Below, one piece after another: positions 46,175-53,306 of a stretch of 64,000 bases of DNA. Below the pieces are notes generated by a model. It ran no database searches, was not told where the DNA came from, and saw only the letters and a list, made by a program, of their open reading frames with translations. How positions within the stretch are numbered: the first letter of the stretch is position 1; each line of letters begins with the position of its first letter. The translations under genes were made by a program, and so were the position numbers. Source of the DNA: Caulobacter vibrioides (GTDB lineage: Bacteria; Pseudomonadota; Alphaproteobacteria; Caulobacterales; Caulobacteraceae); the NCBI RefSeq assembly GCF_002858865.1, contig NZ_PJRR01000019.1:1-64000 (forward strand), read 5' to 3'.

Positions 46175-46301
46175 GCGGCGGTTATCTCCGCACGTCTGGG
46201 CGGTCGTGGCGGCGCGCGTCTCATTTCTGACGGCTTCTCCTGGATCGTGCGACCGACTAGCTTCCTCAGAACGCGATGTTGACGACCCTGGAAGGACACT
46301 T

Positions 46302-46757
46302 ATGAGCCGGAAGATGTTTGTGGCGTCGATCATCGCCGCGGGGCTGAGCGTGGCTGGATCCGCCTTGGCCGCCGACGCCGGACCGGCGCGCCCGGATGAT
46401 CTTTTCGGCGTCTGGCGCAATCCCAAGGGCAGTGTTCACATCGAGATCAAGCCGTGCGGGCCAGGGACTTGCGGCTATGTCGTCTGGGCGAACGCCGAGG
46501 CTCAGGCCGACGTCAAGAAGGGCAGCAACCAAGGGCTGGTCGGCATGCAGTTGCTGCGCGACTTCTCGGTTTCTGGCGCCAATGAGTGGAAGGGCAAGGT
46601 GTTCGTGCCCGACCTGAACATGACGTTTTCGGGACAGGTAAGGCTGCTGAATCGCGCATCGCTGCGCGCCAAGGGGTGCCTGTTGCCCAACTTCCTGTGC
46701 AAGTCGCAGGTCTGGACCCGCGTTGAGACGGCCGCCGTCACGGGGCGCACACTCTAG
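46302..46757 (+). CDS. DUF2147 domain secreted protein
   Basis: This protein of about 151 aa has a Sec signal (MFVASIIAAGLSVAGSALAADA). A DUF2147 domain follows: DLFGVWRNPKGSVHIEIKPCGPGTCGYVVWAN, GLVGMQLLRDFSVSGANEWKGKVFVPDLNMTFSGQVRLLNRASLRAKGCLLPNFLCKSQVWTRV. Four cysteines could form two disulfides in the periplasm. Function is unknown. Related proteins sit near envelope and steroid or sugar genes. ATG at 46302 follows GGAAGGA. It is monocistronic, with palindromes before it and a hairpin after it. Confidence 0.88.
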   Translation: MSRKMFVASIIAAGLSVAGSALAADAGPARPDDLFGVWRNPKGSVHIEIKPCGPGTCGYVVWANAEAQADVKKGSNQGLVGMQLLRDFSVSGANEWKGKVFVPDLNMTFSGQVRLLNRASLRAKGCLLPNFLCKSQVWTRVETAAVTGRTL

Positions 46758-46796
46758 CCCCGAGACGTCGACGATCGCCTGAGGTCGGAAGGGGCG

Positions 46797-46820
46797 GCAG
46801 GCTCGCCCTCCCGAGCCTGC
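46797..46820. terminator. Bidirectional hairpin between convergent genes
   Basis: GCAGGCTCG (46797-46805) and CGAGCCTGC (46812-46820) form a perfect 9-bp stem with a 6-base loop. It is 39 bases after the DUF2147 stop and 20 after the stop of the convergent minus-strand gene. No T-run is present on either side. The position suggests a shared transcription end. Confidence 0.5.
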
Positions 46821-46840
46821 TCCATCTGCGGCCCTAAGGC

Positions 46841-47170
46841 TCAAGTCTCCATTGAGACCAGGGCGAAGAGCGCGCCCTCGGTGTTGGAAAGCCGCCAGCC
46901 GCGATGCGCAAAGATCGCGCCGGCTCGGAAATCCGCCGCCATCGCGCGACGCAGGCGAGGCAGGGCTTCGGGCCCTCGGCCTGTGGGGAAAAGCTTGGCG
47001 ACCAGCGTCTTCGCGGTGTCGCCAGGATGGGCTTTTCGCCACGCTTCGCCGATGCGCCGCGCCGCATCCTTGTCGAGTCCGGGCAGGAATCCGGAGGTCT
47101 GCGCCTGCGACAGGGAAGGGGCCGCGGCGAGCGCCACCAGCGCGGCGAGTAGGTCGCGTCGGGTGCTCAT
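46841..47170 (-). CDS. Small Tat-signal protein paired with GMC oxidoreductase
   Basis: This 109-aa protein begins MSTRRDLLAALVALAAAPSLSQAQ, a twin-arginine-like leader, then a helical domain ending AMAADFRAGAIFAHRGWRLSNTEGALFAL. Its ATG lies 2 bases after the stop of the upstream GMC gene. I do not recognise a named family with certainty. The position, leader and WxLSxTE-like ending fit a small subunit or escort for GMC dehydrogenases, analogous to the larger subunit-3 gene at 45553. That is inference. Confidence 0.75.
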   Translation of the reverse strand: MSTRRDLLAALVALAAAPSLSQAQTSGFLPGLDKDAARRIGEAWRKAHPGDTAKTLVAKLFPTGRGPEALPRLRRAMAADFRAGAIFAHRGWRLSNTEGALFALVSMET

Positions 47171-47172
47171 GC

Positions 47173-48702
47173 TCAGGCTGCCTTCTTCTCGGATTTCAGG
47201 TGATCGGCCAGCCGAATGGTCAGGGCCAGGATCGTGAGGGTCGGATTGACAATGCCCGAGGTCGGGAAGACCGAACTTCCGGCGACATAGAGGTTGTTCG
47301 CCTCATGCAGTCGACCGTCGGCGTCCACCACGCCCTTGCGAGGATCTGCGTGCATCCGCGTCGTACCCATGTGGTGGCGCGAGGCGTTGGAGCTGGCCAG
47401 CAGCTCGTCGCGTCGAAGCGACCAGCAAAGGCGGCCTTCGCCGGCGGCGCCCATCGCGGCCGCCAAGCCGTCGATCGAGCGCTCGAGGTCGTCGTAGTCC
47501 TTTTTTCCGTGGACCCAGGTGAGATTCACGCGGGGCATGCCCAGAGCGTCCTTCTGGCTTTGATCCAGCGTTATCCGGCTTTCCGGATGGGGAAAATGCT
47601 CGGTCATTGCGAAGAAGCCGAGCAGGTTGGGTTGAGCCTGCCCCTTGTCGAGCTGTGCGCTGACCTTGCTGATCGTCTGGGTTTCGGCGGCGACCTTGGC
47701 GTCGGCGTTCGAGAAGTTGGCGCGGAAGAGCGTGGCGGTGAAGTTGCCCGTCTTCATTCGCTTCTGCGCCGCCAAGCCCGCGCCGATGACGCAGTGGGGA
47801 CCATACCGCAGCGCGGGTGCGTACAGATCCAGCGGCTCGGCGCGGGACGCGGCGAAGGCCGAGCCTTCACGCTGGGCGTCGCTGTCATTGGAGTAGGTCA
47901 CGTGACCCTGGAAGAAGCGTCCCACGAGGTCATGGCGGTTGCCGAGATTGTCTGACGCCAGCAGCAACCGGACGTTCTCGATCCCGCCTGTGGCCAGGAC
48001 GTAGCGCGTCGCCTTTGCCTTGTGCCGCTTGCCGTCCAGGCAGGCGATGTCCAGGCCTGTGATCGTGTTCCGCTCGCGACGAATGCGGACGACGTTGGCA
48101 TAGAGGTAGACGTCGATATTGGGCGCTTCGGCGAACTGGGTGCGAAAGCGATCGAACGCCGGGCGGTCGGTGCGACCCGAAATGCGCGCGAACAGGCGGG
48201 GCGCGGGGAAAAAGCCGTCCCTGGCGTCCAGGGCCAGGGGTTGCAGGCTGGCTTCGGCCGCGTTCGGGCGCTCCGGCGGGAACCGATCGATCTCCAGCAT
48301 GTCGCAGGCGCGGTCATAGTAAGGCTGCATCGCCTCGCGGCTGATCGGCCAGCCGCTATAGGGGATCCAGGCGCGCTCGGCGAAGTCCGCCGGGTCCAGC
48401 GGTCCGCACTTGCCGCCCCAGACATGGCCAGAGCCGCCGAGGGCTCGAACGCGCGATTGGACCGGAAACTCATGGAGCGGGCGATCCTTATTGCCGTCGG
48501 CCTTCTGCACGCAGGCTCCGGCGTAGAGCGCCTGGGTTTCGGGCTCCATCTCGCGGCCGCCGCTTTCCAGGACGACGACTTTCAAGGGACCGCCGGCCAG
48601 TTCCTTGGCCAGGGTGATGCCGGCCAGACCGCCGCCGATAATCACCAGATCGGCTTCCAAATGGCTGGCGTCAGGCAAGGTTCGAGCGTCGATGATCGCC
48701 AT
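47173..48702 (-). CDS. GMC-family oxidoreductase, second copy
   Basis: This 509-aa flavoprotein has the FAD motif ADLVIIGGGLAGITLAKELAGGPLKVVVLESGG. GGSGHVWGGKCGPLDPADFAERAWIPYSGWPIS follows, and the C-terminal active site HHMGTTRMHADPRKGVVDAD and NLYVAGSSVFPTSGIVNPTLTILALTIRLADHL. It lacks the three-Cys motif of the LacA-like protein. No signal peptide is visible, so export could depend on the 109-aa partner just downstream. The substrate is unknown and may be another sugar or alcohol. It is convergent to the DUF2147 gene and forms its own two-gene unit. Confidence 0.9.
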   Translation of the reverse strand: MAIIDARTLPDASHLEADLVIIGGGLAGITLAKELAGGPLKVVVLESGGREMEPETQALYAGACVQKADGNKDRPLHEFPVQSRVRALGGSGHVWGGKCGPLDPADFAERAWIPYSGWPISREAMQPYYDRACDMLEIDRFPPERPNAAEASLQPLALDARDGFFPAPRLFARISGRTDRPAFDRFRTQFAEAPNIDVYLYANVVRIRRERNTITGLDIACLDGKRHKAKATRYVLATGGIENVRLLLASDNLGNRHDLVGRFFQGHVTYSNDSDAQREGSAFAASRAEPLDLYAPALRYGPHCVIGAGLAAQKRMKTGNFTATLFRANFSNADAKVAAETQTISKVSAQLDKGQAQPNLLGFFAMTEHFPHPESRITLDQSQKDALGMPRVNLTWVHGKKDYDDLERSIDGLAAAMGAAGEGRLCWSLRRDELLASSNASRHHMGTTRMHADPRKGVVDADGRLHEANNLYVAGSSVFPTSGIVNPTLTILALTIRLADHLKSEKKAA

Positions 48703-48780
48703 CGTTGAAAAACTCGCTGATTGTTGAGGGGGGAAGACCGCCGCGCGCCGGGTGTTGGCCCTAGGCTTGGCGGCGAGGGA

Positions 48781-48819
48781 CCTTCTCCGATCCGATCGAC
48801 ATCGCCGGATCGGAGAAGG
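48781..48819. terminator. Perfect 14-bp hairpin after the M56-ankyrin gene
   Basis: CCTTCTCCGATCCG (48781-48794) and CGGATCGGAGAAGG (48806-48819) are exact inverse complements around an 11-base loop. The hairpin lies 57 bases past the stop of the minus-strand M56-ankyrin gene and about 80 upstream of the GMC start. It probably separates the two transcripts, although no T-run follows. Confidence 0.6.
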
Positions 48820-48875
48820 CAGGCAGTGGTGGTGCGCTAGGGCGTTCCGCCGTTTCGGGCAGAGCGATGAACGCC

Positions 48876-50351
48876 TTAGTCGCGAGCGCCTCGGCTCTTG
48901 AGGTAGTTGACCACCGAGGCATGGCCGTTCTTGCGGGCCATGCCCAGCGGGGAGCGCATTTCCCCAGGATTGGCCTCGACGGCGCGGTTCACGTCAGCGC
49001 CGCGCTCGACAAGGTACTTCACGACCGCCAGCTCGCCCTGGAGGGCGGCGCCGATCAGCGGGGTCTCGTCGCCGGGGACGAAGGACTCCACATCGGCTCC
49101 GCGGGCCACCAAGGCTTGCACGATGTCGAGGCGGCCGACCCGCGAGGCCTGGATCAGAGGATTGCCGTCGCCGCGAACAGCCAGGTTGGGATCGGCGCCG
49201 GCGGCCAGCAGGGCGCGGACCACGTCAGCCTGTCCGCTGCGCGCAGCCTCGATCAGCGGTGAGCCGTCGCCGCGGGCGATGTAGTTGGGGTTGGCGCCCA
49301 GCGCGATCAGCTCACGCACGGTCTGCAGGTCTTTCCGATCCACCGCGTCGTAGAGCGGCCGGCCAAGATGCCGCGCGACGGCGCGACGCGCCTCCTCAGG
49401 GGTCTGTTGCACCGTTCGGGCGGGCTGCGTGGCCCAGGCCGCAGCGGCGGTCGAGAGGCCAAGGACGGCCACGGCGACGGCTCCGGCCAGATGGCGACGG
49501 CGGTCGGTTTGATGGTGGGTGAGCATCGTGAAGCGCTCCTTCAATTGCTTGTTGGCCGAGGCTGGCCAGTGGCAGCCCAGCGGGGGTGCGCAGGCGGCCA
49601 GCTGGGTCTTCAGCATGGCTTCGCCATAGGCGCGGCGGGTCTTGGGGTGGCGGGCCAGCACCGCCGCATCGCAGGCGATCTCCTGGTCGATGCGCAGGGT
49701 GGCCGCGCCGAGGTGGACGAACGGGTTGAACCAGAAAAGGCACTGCAGTCCGGTCACGACGGCATTGATCTGGGCGTCCCCGACGGCGAGGTGGTTGCGC
49801 TCGTGGGCCAGGATCAGGGCCTGCTCTTCGGGCGTGTACTGTCGGTCGAAGTCCGCCGGCAGCACGACGCACGGCGCCACGGCGCCAATCACGGCGGGAC
49901 CGACGCCAGGCTTTTCGGCGCGCAGCAGTCGATCTTCCCCGGTTCGGCTGAGCGCGCCGAGCGAGCGGACGAAACGACGTTGTCGCTCGACCTGCAGGAT
50001 CAGCCCTCCGAACGCCACGATCAGCCAGAGGCCCAGCGTGATCTCGCCGACCGGGATGGCGGGCAGTGGCGCCGGTTGCGGCGATTTCGGCGCCGTGACG
50101 CTGCTCGGCGCCGACGAGGGCGACGGCGAAATCGCAGCCGTTGAGCTCACGGTGGAGGGCGCGGGCAGAACGATCGTCCTGGCCGGGATCAGCAGGGCGA
50201 GGATCGACAGCGGGACGATCAGCCAGAGCGCATAGGCGTTGCGCGCTCCGAAGACCTTGCGGACGGGCCGCCGCAGGGCCAGCACCAGCAGCACGGCCGC
50301 CGCAAGGGCCAGGTTGGCTTCGCCCACGAAGAGGAGGATGTCACTGACCAT
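48876..50351 (-). CDS. M56 (BlaR1-like) membrane metallopeptidase fused to ankyrin repeats
   Basis: The protein is 491 aa. Three N-terminal membrane segments (ANLALAAAVLLVLAL, AYALWLIVPLSILALLIPA, EITLGLWLIVAFGGLILQV) and the zinc motif LAHERNHLAVGD (His183, Glu184, His187) are followed by DQEIACDAAVLARH, the third-ligand region of BlaR1/MecR1. A fourth membrane segment (about 288-307) leads to ankyrin repeats over residues 331-490 (DLQTVRELIALGANPN, ADVVRALLAAGADPN, and so on). The usual penicillin-binding sensor is absent. Its start overlaps the blaI-like stop by 11 bases, so the pair is a regulator-protease system with an unknown signal. Confidence 0.9.
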   Translation of the reverse strand: MVSDILLFVGEANLALAAAVLLVLALRRPVRKVFGARNAYALWLIVPLSILALLIPARTIVLPAPSTVSSTAAISPSPSSAPSSVTAPKSPQPAPLPAIPVGEITLGLWLIVAFGGLILQVERQRRFVRSLGALSRTGEDRLLRAEKPGVGPAVIGAVAPCVVLPADFDRQYTPEEQALILAHERNHLAVGDAQINAVVTGLQCLFWFNPFVHLGAATLRIDQEIACDAAVLARHPKTRRAYGEAMLKTQLAACAPPLGCHWPASANKQLKERFTMLTHHQTDRRRHLAGAVAVAVLGLSTAAAAWATQPARTVQQTPEEARRAVARHLGRPLYDAVDRKDLQTVRELIALGANPNYIARGDGSPLIEAARSGQADVVRALLAAGADPNLAVRGDGNPLIQASRVGRLDIVQALVARGADVESFVPGDETPLIGAALQGELAVVKYLVERGADVNRAVEANPGEMRSPLGMARKNGHASVVNYLKSRGARD

Positions 50352-50724
50352 CGTCTATCCGCTCCAGCAGGCGACGCAGTTCGGCGACGTCTTCGGGATT
50401 GAGCTTTTCGCGCTTGGAGAAATGGCTCACCAGCGGGGCGAGGCGCCCGTCGAACAGGCGGTCCAACAGGCCCTGGCTCTCGGAGTCCACATAGTCCTCG
50501 CGGCCGATCAGGGGGCGATAGAGAAAGCGCCGGCCGTCCTTGTCGGCGGCGATGGCGCCCTTCTTGAGCAGCCGGTTCAACAGGGTCTTCACGGTGCCTT
50601 CCGCCCAGCCATGATCCTTGGCCAGGATGGCCAGCACCTCCTCGGCCGGCTTGGGGCTGTCGGCCCAGAGCACCTTCATGACTTCGCTCTCGGCGCCGCT
50701 GATACGTTGTGATGTCGTTTCCAT
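50341..50724 (-). CDS. BlaI/MecI/CopY-family transcriptional repressor
   Basis: The protein is about 127 aa. The winged-helix domain (ISGAESEVMKVLWADSPKPAEEVLAILAKDHGWAEGTVKTLLNRLLKKGAI) is followed by a dimerisation region with LLDRLFDGRLAPLVSHF and ELRRLLERID. BlaR1-type proteases inactivate such repressors by cleavage, and the partner gene overlaps downstream. I chose ATG at 50724. The longer reading from 50775 would run through the two operator-like palindromes. Those sites suggest autorepression. Confidence 0.92.
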   Translation of the reverse strand: METTSQRISGAESEVMKVLWADSPKPAEEVLAILAKDHGWAEGTVKTLLNRLLKKGAIAADKDGRRFLYRPLIGREDYVDSESQGLLDRLFDGRLAPLVSHFSKREKLNPEDVAELRRLLERIDDGQ

Positions 50725-50734
50725 GAGCGGACGA

Positions 50735-50779
50735 TTACGCACGTAAACGTTTCCGTCAAGTGATCGATTACGCATGTAA
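50735..50779. promoter_or_regulatory. Two BlaI-type operator palindromes
   Basis: TTACGCACGTAA at 50735-50746 is a perfect dyad (TTACG-CA-CGTAA). TTACGCATGTAA at 50768-50779 repeats it with TTAC/GTAA symmetry. The flanks also match (CGATTACGCAYGTAAACG), and the copies are 33 bp apart, about three helical turns. They begin 11 bases upstream of the blaI-like ATG and about 70 bases before the divergent 2',5' ligase-family gene, so one or both promoters could be repressed. Confidence 0.7.
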
Positions 50780-50847
50780 ACGAAATGTAATGCAGCGTTG
50801 GAGGCGCAAGCGAAGCGGCTTAACGCTCGAGAGCGGAGGAGTCGTAC

Positions 50848-51426
50848 ATGCCAGACACGCTTCAGCTTGGCCTGCCGGGCCTTGAGTCGCCCACGCCGAC
50901 GGATCGGCTGATGTTCCTGCTGTATCCTGACCGGCGGACGGCCGAGCGCATCGCGCTGGAGGCCGCGCGACTGAAACGGGCGTCAGGACTGGCCGGCCCG
51001 CTTCTCCAGACCGACCGCCTCCACATCACCCTGCATCATCTGGGCGACTATGCGGGCCTGCCCAACGACATTGTCAGCAAGGGTCGCTTCGCTGGCGACG
51101 CCGTCGAGGCCGGGGCGTTCGAGGTGGTCTTCGATCGGGCCGCCAGTTTCGCCAATCGCTCCGGCAACAACCCCTTCACGTTGCAGGGCGGGGAGGGGAT
51201 TCAGCCGCTCATCGCCTTCCAGAAAGCGCTGGGAGAGAAGATGGCGGGCGCCGCGCTTCGACCCGACCGGAGTTTCACGCCGCACATCACCCTGCTCTAC
51301 GACCGGCAGGTGCTGCCGGAGCAGGCGATCACGCCCATCAGATGGACGGTGAGCCGCTTTGCCCTGGTGCAGAGCAAGCTTGGGCGGACCCAGCACATCG
51401 TCCTGCGCGAGTGGGATCTGGGCTGA
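50848..51426 (+). CDS. 2'-5' RNA ligase-family protein (ThpR/LigT-like phosphodiesterase)
   Basis: This 192-aa 2H phosphoesterase has the two HxTx motifs HITLHHLGDY and HITLLYDRQ. LMFLLYPDRRTAERIALEAARL opens the domain. Bacterial members open 2',3'-cyclic phosphates or ligate tRNA halves in vitro. The in vivo role is unclear. ATG at 50848 follows GGAGGAGT. It is divergent from the BlaI-like repressor and could be under its control. Confidence 0.9.
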   Translation: MPDTLQLGLPGLESPTPTDRLMFLLYPDRRTAERIALEAARLKRASGLAGPLLQTDRLHITLHHLGDYAGLPNDIVSKGRFAGDAVEAGAFEVVFDRAASFANRSGNNPFTLQGGEGIQPLIAFQKALGEKMAGAALRPDRSFTPHITLLYDRQVLPEQAITPIRWTVSRFALVQSKLGRTQHIVLREWDLG

Positions 51427-51521
51427 TCCTGGCCGGCGCGGGGCGGATCAGTCTGTTGCTCTGAGCCGGTTCGATGGCAGGAAGAGGCCAAGGCTCGATT
51501 CGACCCGGCACGGACCTCGTC

Positions 51522-51869
51522 ATGACTCCCACCCTGTACGGCATCAAGAATTGCGACACGGTCTCCAAGGCCCGCAAATGGCTCGACGATCACGGGCGGT
51601 CGTATGCTTTCCATGACTACAAGGCCGCGGGAATCGATCGACCGCGTCTTGAGGCCTGGGTTGCGGAGCTGGGCTGGGAGGTTGTGCTCAATCGCGCGGG
51701 CACGACGTTCCGAAAGCTCCCGGACGCCGACCGGCAGGATCTCGACGCCGCCAAGGCGGTTGAGCTGATGCTGGCCCAGCCTTCGATGATCAAGCGCCCT
51801 ATTCTAGACCTTGGCGATCGGCGCGTGGTCGGCTTCAAGCCGGACTGGTACGCCGCCGCGTTCGGCTGA
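51522..51869 (+). CDS. ArsC/Spx-family reductase-like protein (YffB type)
   Basis: This protein of about 115 aa has a thioredoxin-like fold with TLYGIKNCDTVSKARKWLDDHGRSYAFHDYKAAGID. It has a single Cys in the KNCDTV position and the ArsC-type PSMIKRPILDLGDRRVVGFKPDWY. This matches the YffB branch rather than true arsenate reductases, so arsenate reduction should not be assumed. I chose ATG at 51522. Upstream in-frame codons to 51474 are not protein-like. It is in a short plus-strand run after the ligase-family gene. Confidence 0.9.
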   Translation: MTPTLYGIKNCDTVSKARKWLDDHGRSYAFHDYKAAGIDRPRLEAWVAELGWEVVLNRAGTTFRKLPDADRQDLDAAKAVELMLAQPSMIKRPILDLGDRRVVGFKPDWYAAAFG

Positions 51870-51974
51870 CGGACGCCGACGAATATTGTTCGTCGCCTCC
51901 CGGGCGAAGTTTAAGACGACATGCCCGGGCGGTTCGGTCTATCAGTGGGGGCTAAGCTCGCGAAGCGCGGGCTC

Positions 51975-52661
51975 ATGGAGGGCATTTCGCGCGTGGGGAA
52001 GAACGCCGTCTCGCGATACGAGCTGGTCATCTTCGACTTTGACGGCACGCTGGCCGACAGCGCCGCGTGGATGATGCGCGCCGTCAATCCCATGGCGCGT
52101 CGCTACGGCTTCAAGACCGTCACGGAAGACGAGATCGAGATGCTGCGGGGCCGCAGCACGCGCGAGGTTATCCGGTATCTCGGCGTGTCGCCGTGGAAGC
52201 TTCCGCTGATCGCGCGGGCCGGCAAGAAGCTTATGGCCGCCGACGCCCACACCATTCCGCTCTTCCCTGAGACCGAAAAGATGCTTCGGGCGCTGCACGC
52301 GGCGGGCGTGAAGATCGCCGTTGTCAGCTCCAACAGCGAGACGGTGATCCGCCGTGTGCTGGGCGAGGAGCTGGGCAATCTGATCAGCCTCTACGCCTGC
52401 GGCGCGTCGCTGTTTGGCAAGGCGCGCAAGTTCAGGCAGGTCACGCGCCAGGGCGTCGCCCGCGACAAGATCATCTGCATTGGCGATGAGACCCGCGACA
52501 TCGAAGCTGCGCGGGCTGTTGGCCTTGATTGCGGCGCCGTCGGCTGGGGCTACGCCAAGCCTTCGATCCTGGCGCAACATGGCCCCACCGTGTCCTTCAA
52601 CTCGATGTCGGAAATTATTTCGTACGTCGGCGCATCCAAGGCGGCCGTCGGCGGCGACTAA
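51975..52661 (+). CDS. HAD-superfamily hydrolase (phosphoglycolate phosphatase-like)
   Basis: The protein is about 228 aa. Motif I is LVIFDFDGTLADSAAWM, motif II is IAVVSSNSETVIRR, the motif III Lys is in LFGKARKFRQVTR and motif IV is IICIGDETRDIEAARAVGL. The helical cap lies between motifs I and II. The natural substrate is not known. I chose ATG at 51975. An in-frame ATG at 51921 would add 18 residues and cannot be excluded, since neither has a clear Shine-Dalgarno. It precedes the small membrane-protein/sigma cluster. Confidence 0.88.
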   Translation: MEGISRVGKNAVSRYELVIFDFDGTLADSAAWMMRAVNPMARRYGFKTVTEDEIEMLRGRSTREVIRYLGVSPWKLPLIARAGKKLMAADAHTIPLFPETEKMLRALHAAGVKIAVVSSNSETVIRRVLGEELGNLISLYACGASLFGKARKFRQVTRQGVARDKIICIGDETRDIEAARAVGLDCGAVGWGYAKPSILAQHGPTVSFNSMSEIISYVGASKAAVGGD

Positions 52662-52706
52662 CCTTCGAAAGCGCGAGAGATCGCGCTCCAACGAGGGGTA
52701 ACTTCC

Positions 52707-52883
52707 ATGGCCGACCTGTTCCGTGACTTCTGGTGGCTTCTGTTTCCGATGGCGTTCACCGCGATCGGCATCTTCCGCCAATGGCTGAACTGGCGCGCGC
52801 GTCTTGAGCTGACCCAGACGCTGCGGGCGTTCGCAGAAAAGGGGCTCGAGCCGCCGGCCGCGCTCCTGAACCAATTGAAGTGA
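52707..52883 (+). CDS. 58-aa membrane protein, short paralogue of the next gene
   Basis: The reading frame ATG 52707 to TGA 52883 encodes 58 residues starting MADLFRDFWWLLFPMAF. GAGGGG lies about 8 bases before ATG. One membrane segment is present, then a soluble tail ending EKGLEPPAALLNQLK. It aligns with the next protein over WWLLFP.AF, W at equal spacing, and G.EPP..LLN.L, so the two are tandem duplicates of different length. The pattern resembles the N-terminal part of DUF6249-type proteins. It is 12 bases before its paralogue and likely in the same operon as the sigma factor gene. Confidence 0.8.
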   Translation: MADLFRDFWWLLFPMAFTAIGIFRQWLNWRARLELTQTLRAFAEKGLEPPAALLNQLK

Positions 52884-52895
52884 TGGGGGGCGACG

Positions 52896-53306
52896 ATGTT
52901 TGACTTTTTCAACCGCTATTGGTGGCTGCTGTTTCCGATCGCGTTCTTCGTCTACGGGGCGTTCCAAAGCTGGCTGTCGTATCGCTCGAACCGCGCGACT
53001 CTGGACCTGATCAAGACCTACGCCACATCAGGACGTGAGCCGCCGCCCGAGCTTCTGAACCGTCTGGACAAGCGCCACAACTTCGACGCCGATGATGCGG
53101 CCGAGCGCGGCCGCCAAAACAGCAGTTACGACGGCTGGTACCAGGTGGTGCTGTTCGGCATGCTCTGCGTCGGCTTCTCCTATGCAGCCTTTGCGGACAT
53201 CTACGGGATGGGCGAGGCGTTCACGATCGTGGCTTTCGTGATGGCCGCCCTGAGCGCCGCGTCGTTGGCCCAGGTGCTGTTCAGCCGCAAGCGGCCGCGC
53301 GACTGA
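52896..53306 (+). CDS. Small membrane protein upstream of ECF sigma factor (DUF6249-like)
   Basis: This 136-aa protein has a first membrane segment (YWWLLFPIAFFVYGAFQSWL). A cytosolic linker follows with the shared motif TSGREPPPELLNRLDKRH. Two more membrane segments come next (VVLFGMLCVGFSYAAFADI and FTIVAFVMAALSAASLAQVLF). The linker motif recurs in the 58-aa protein before it and, more loosely, in the 128-aa protein at 54236. GGGGGG precedes ATG. It overlaps the sigma factor start by one base, suggesting it senses or modulates with that sigma. Function is unknown. Confidence 0.85.
   Translation: MFDFFNRYWWLLFPIAFFVYGAFQSWLSYRSNRATLDLIKTYATSGREPPPELLNRLDKRHNFDADDAAERGRQNSSYDGWYQVVLFGMLCVGFSYAAFADIYGMGEAFTIVAFVMAALSAASLAQVLFSRKRPRD

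Noticed and set aside
48876..50724. Beta-lactam resistance regulator pair
   Set aside because: The penicillin-binding sensor domain is absent and no beta-lactamase gene is adjacent, so a resistance role is not supported.
51522..51869. True arsenate reductase (arsC)
   Set aside because: The sequence matches the YffB branch of the ArsC/Spx fold, and no other ars genes are nearby.
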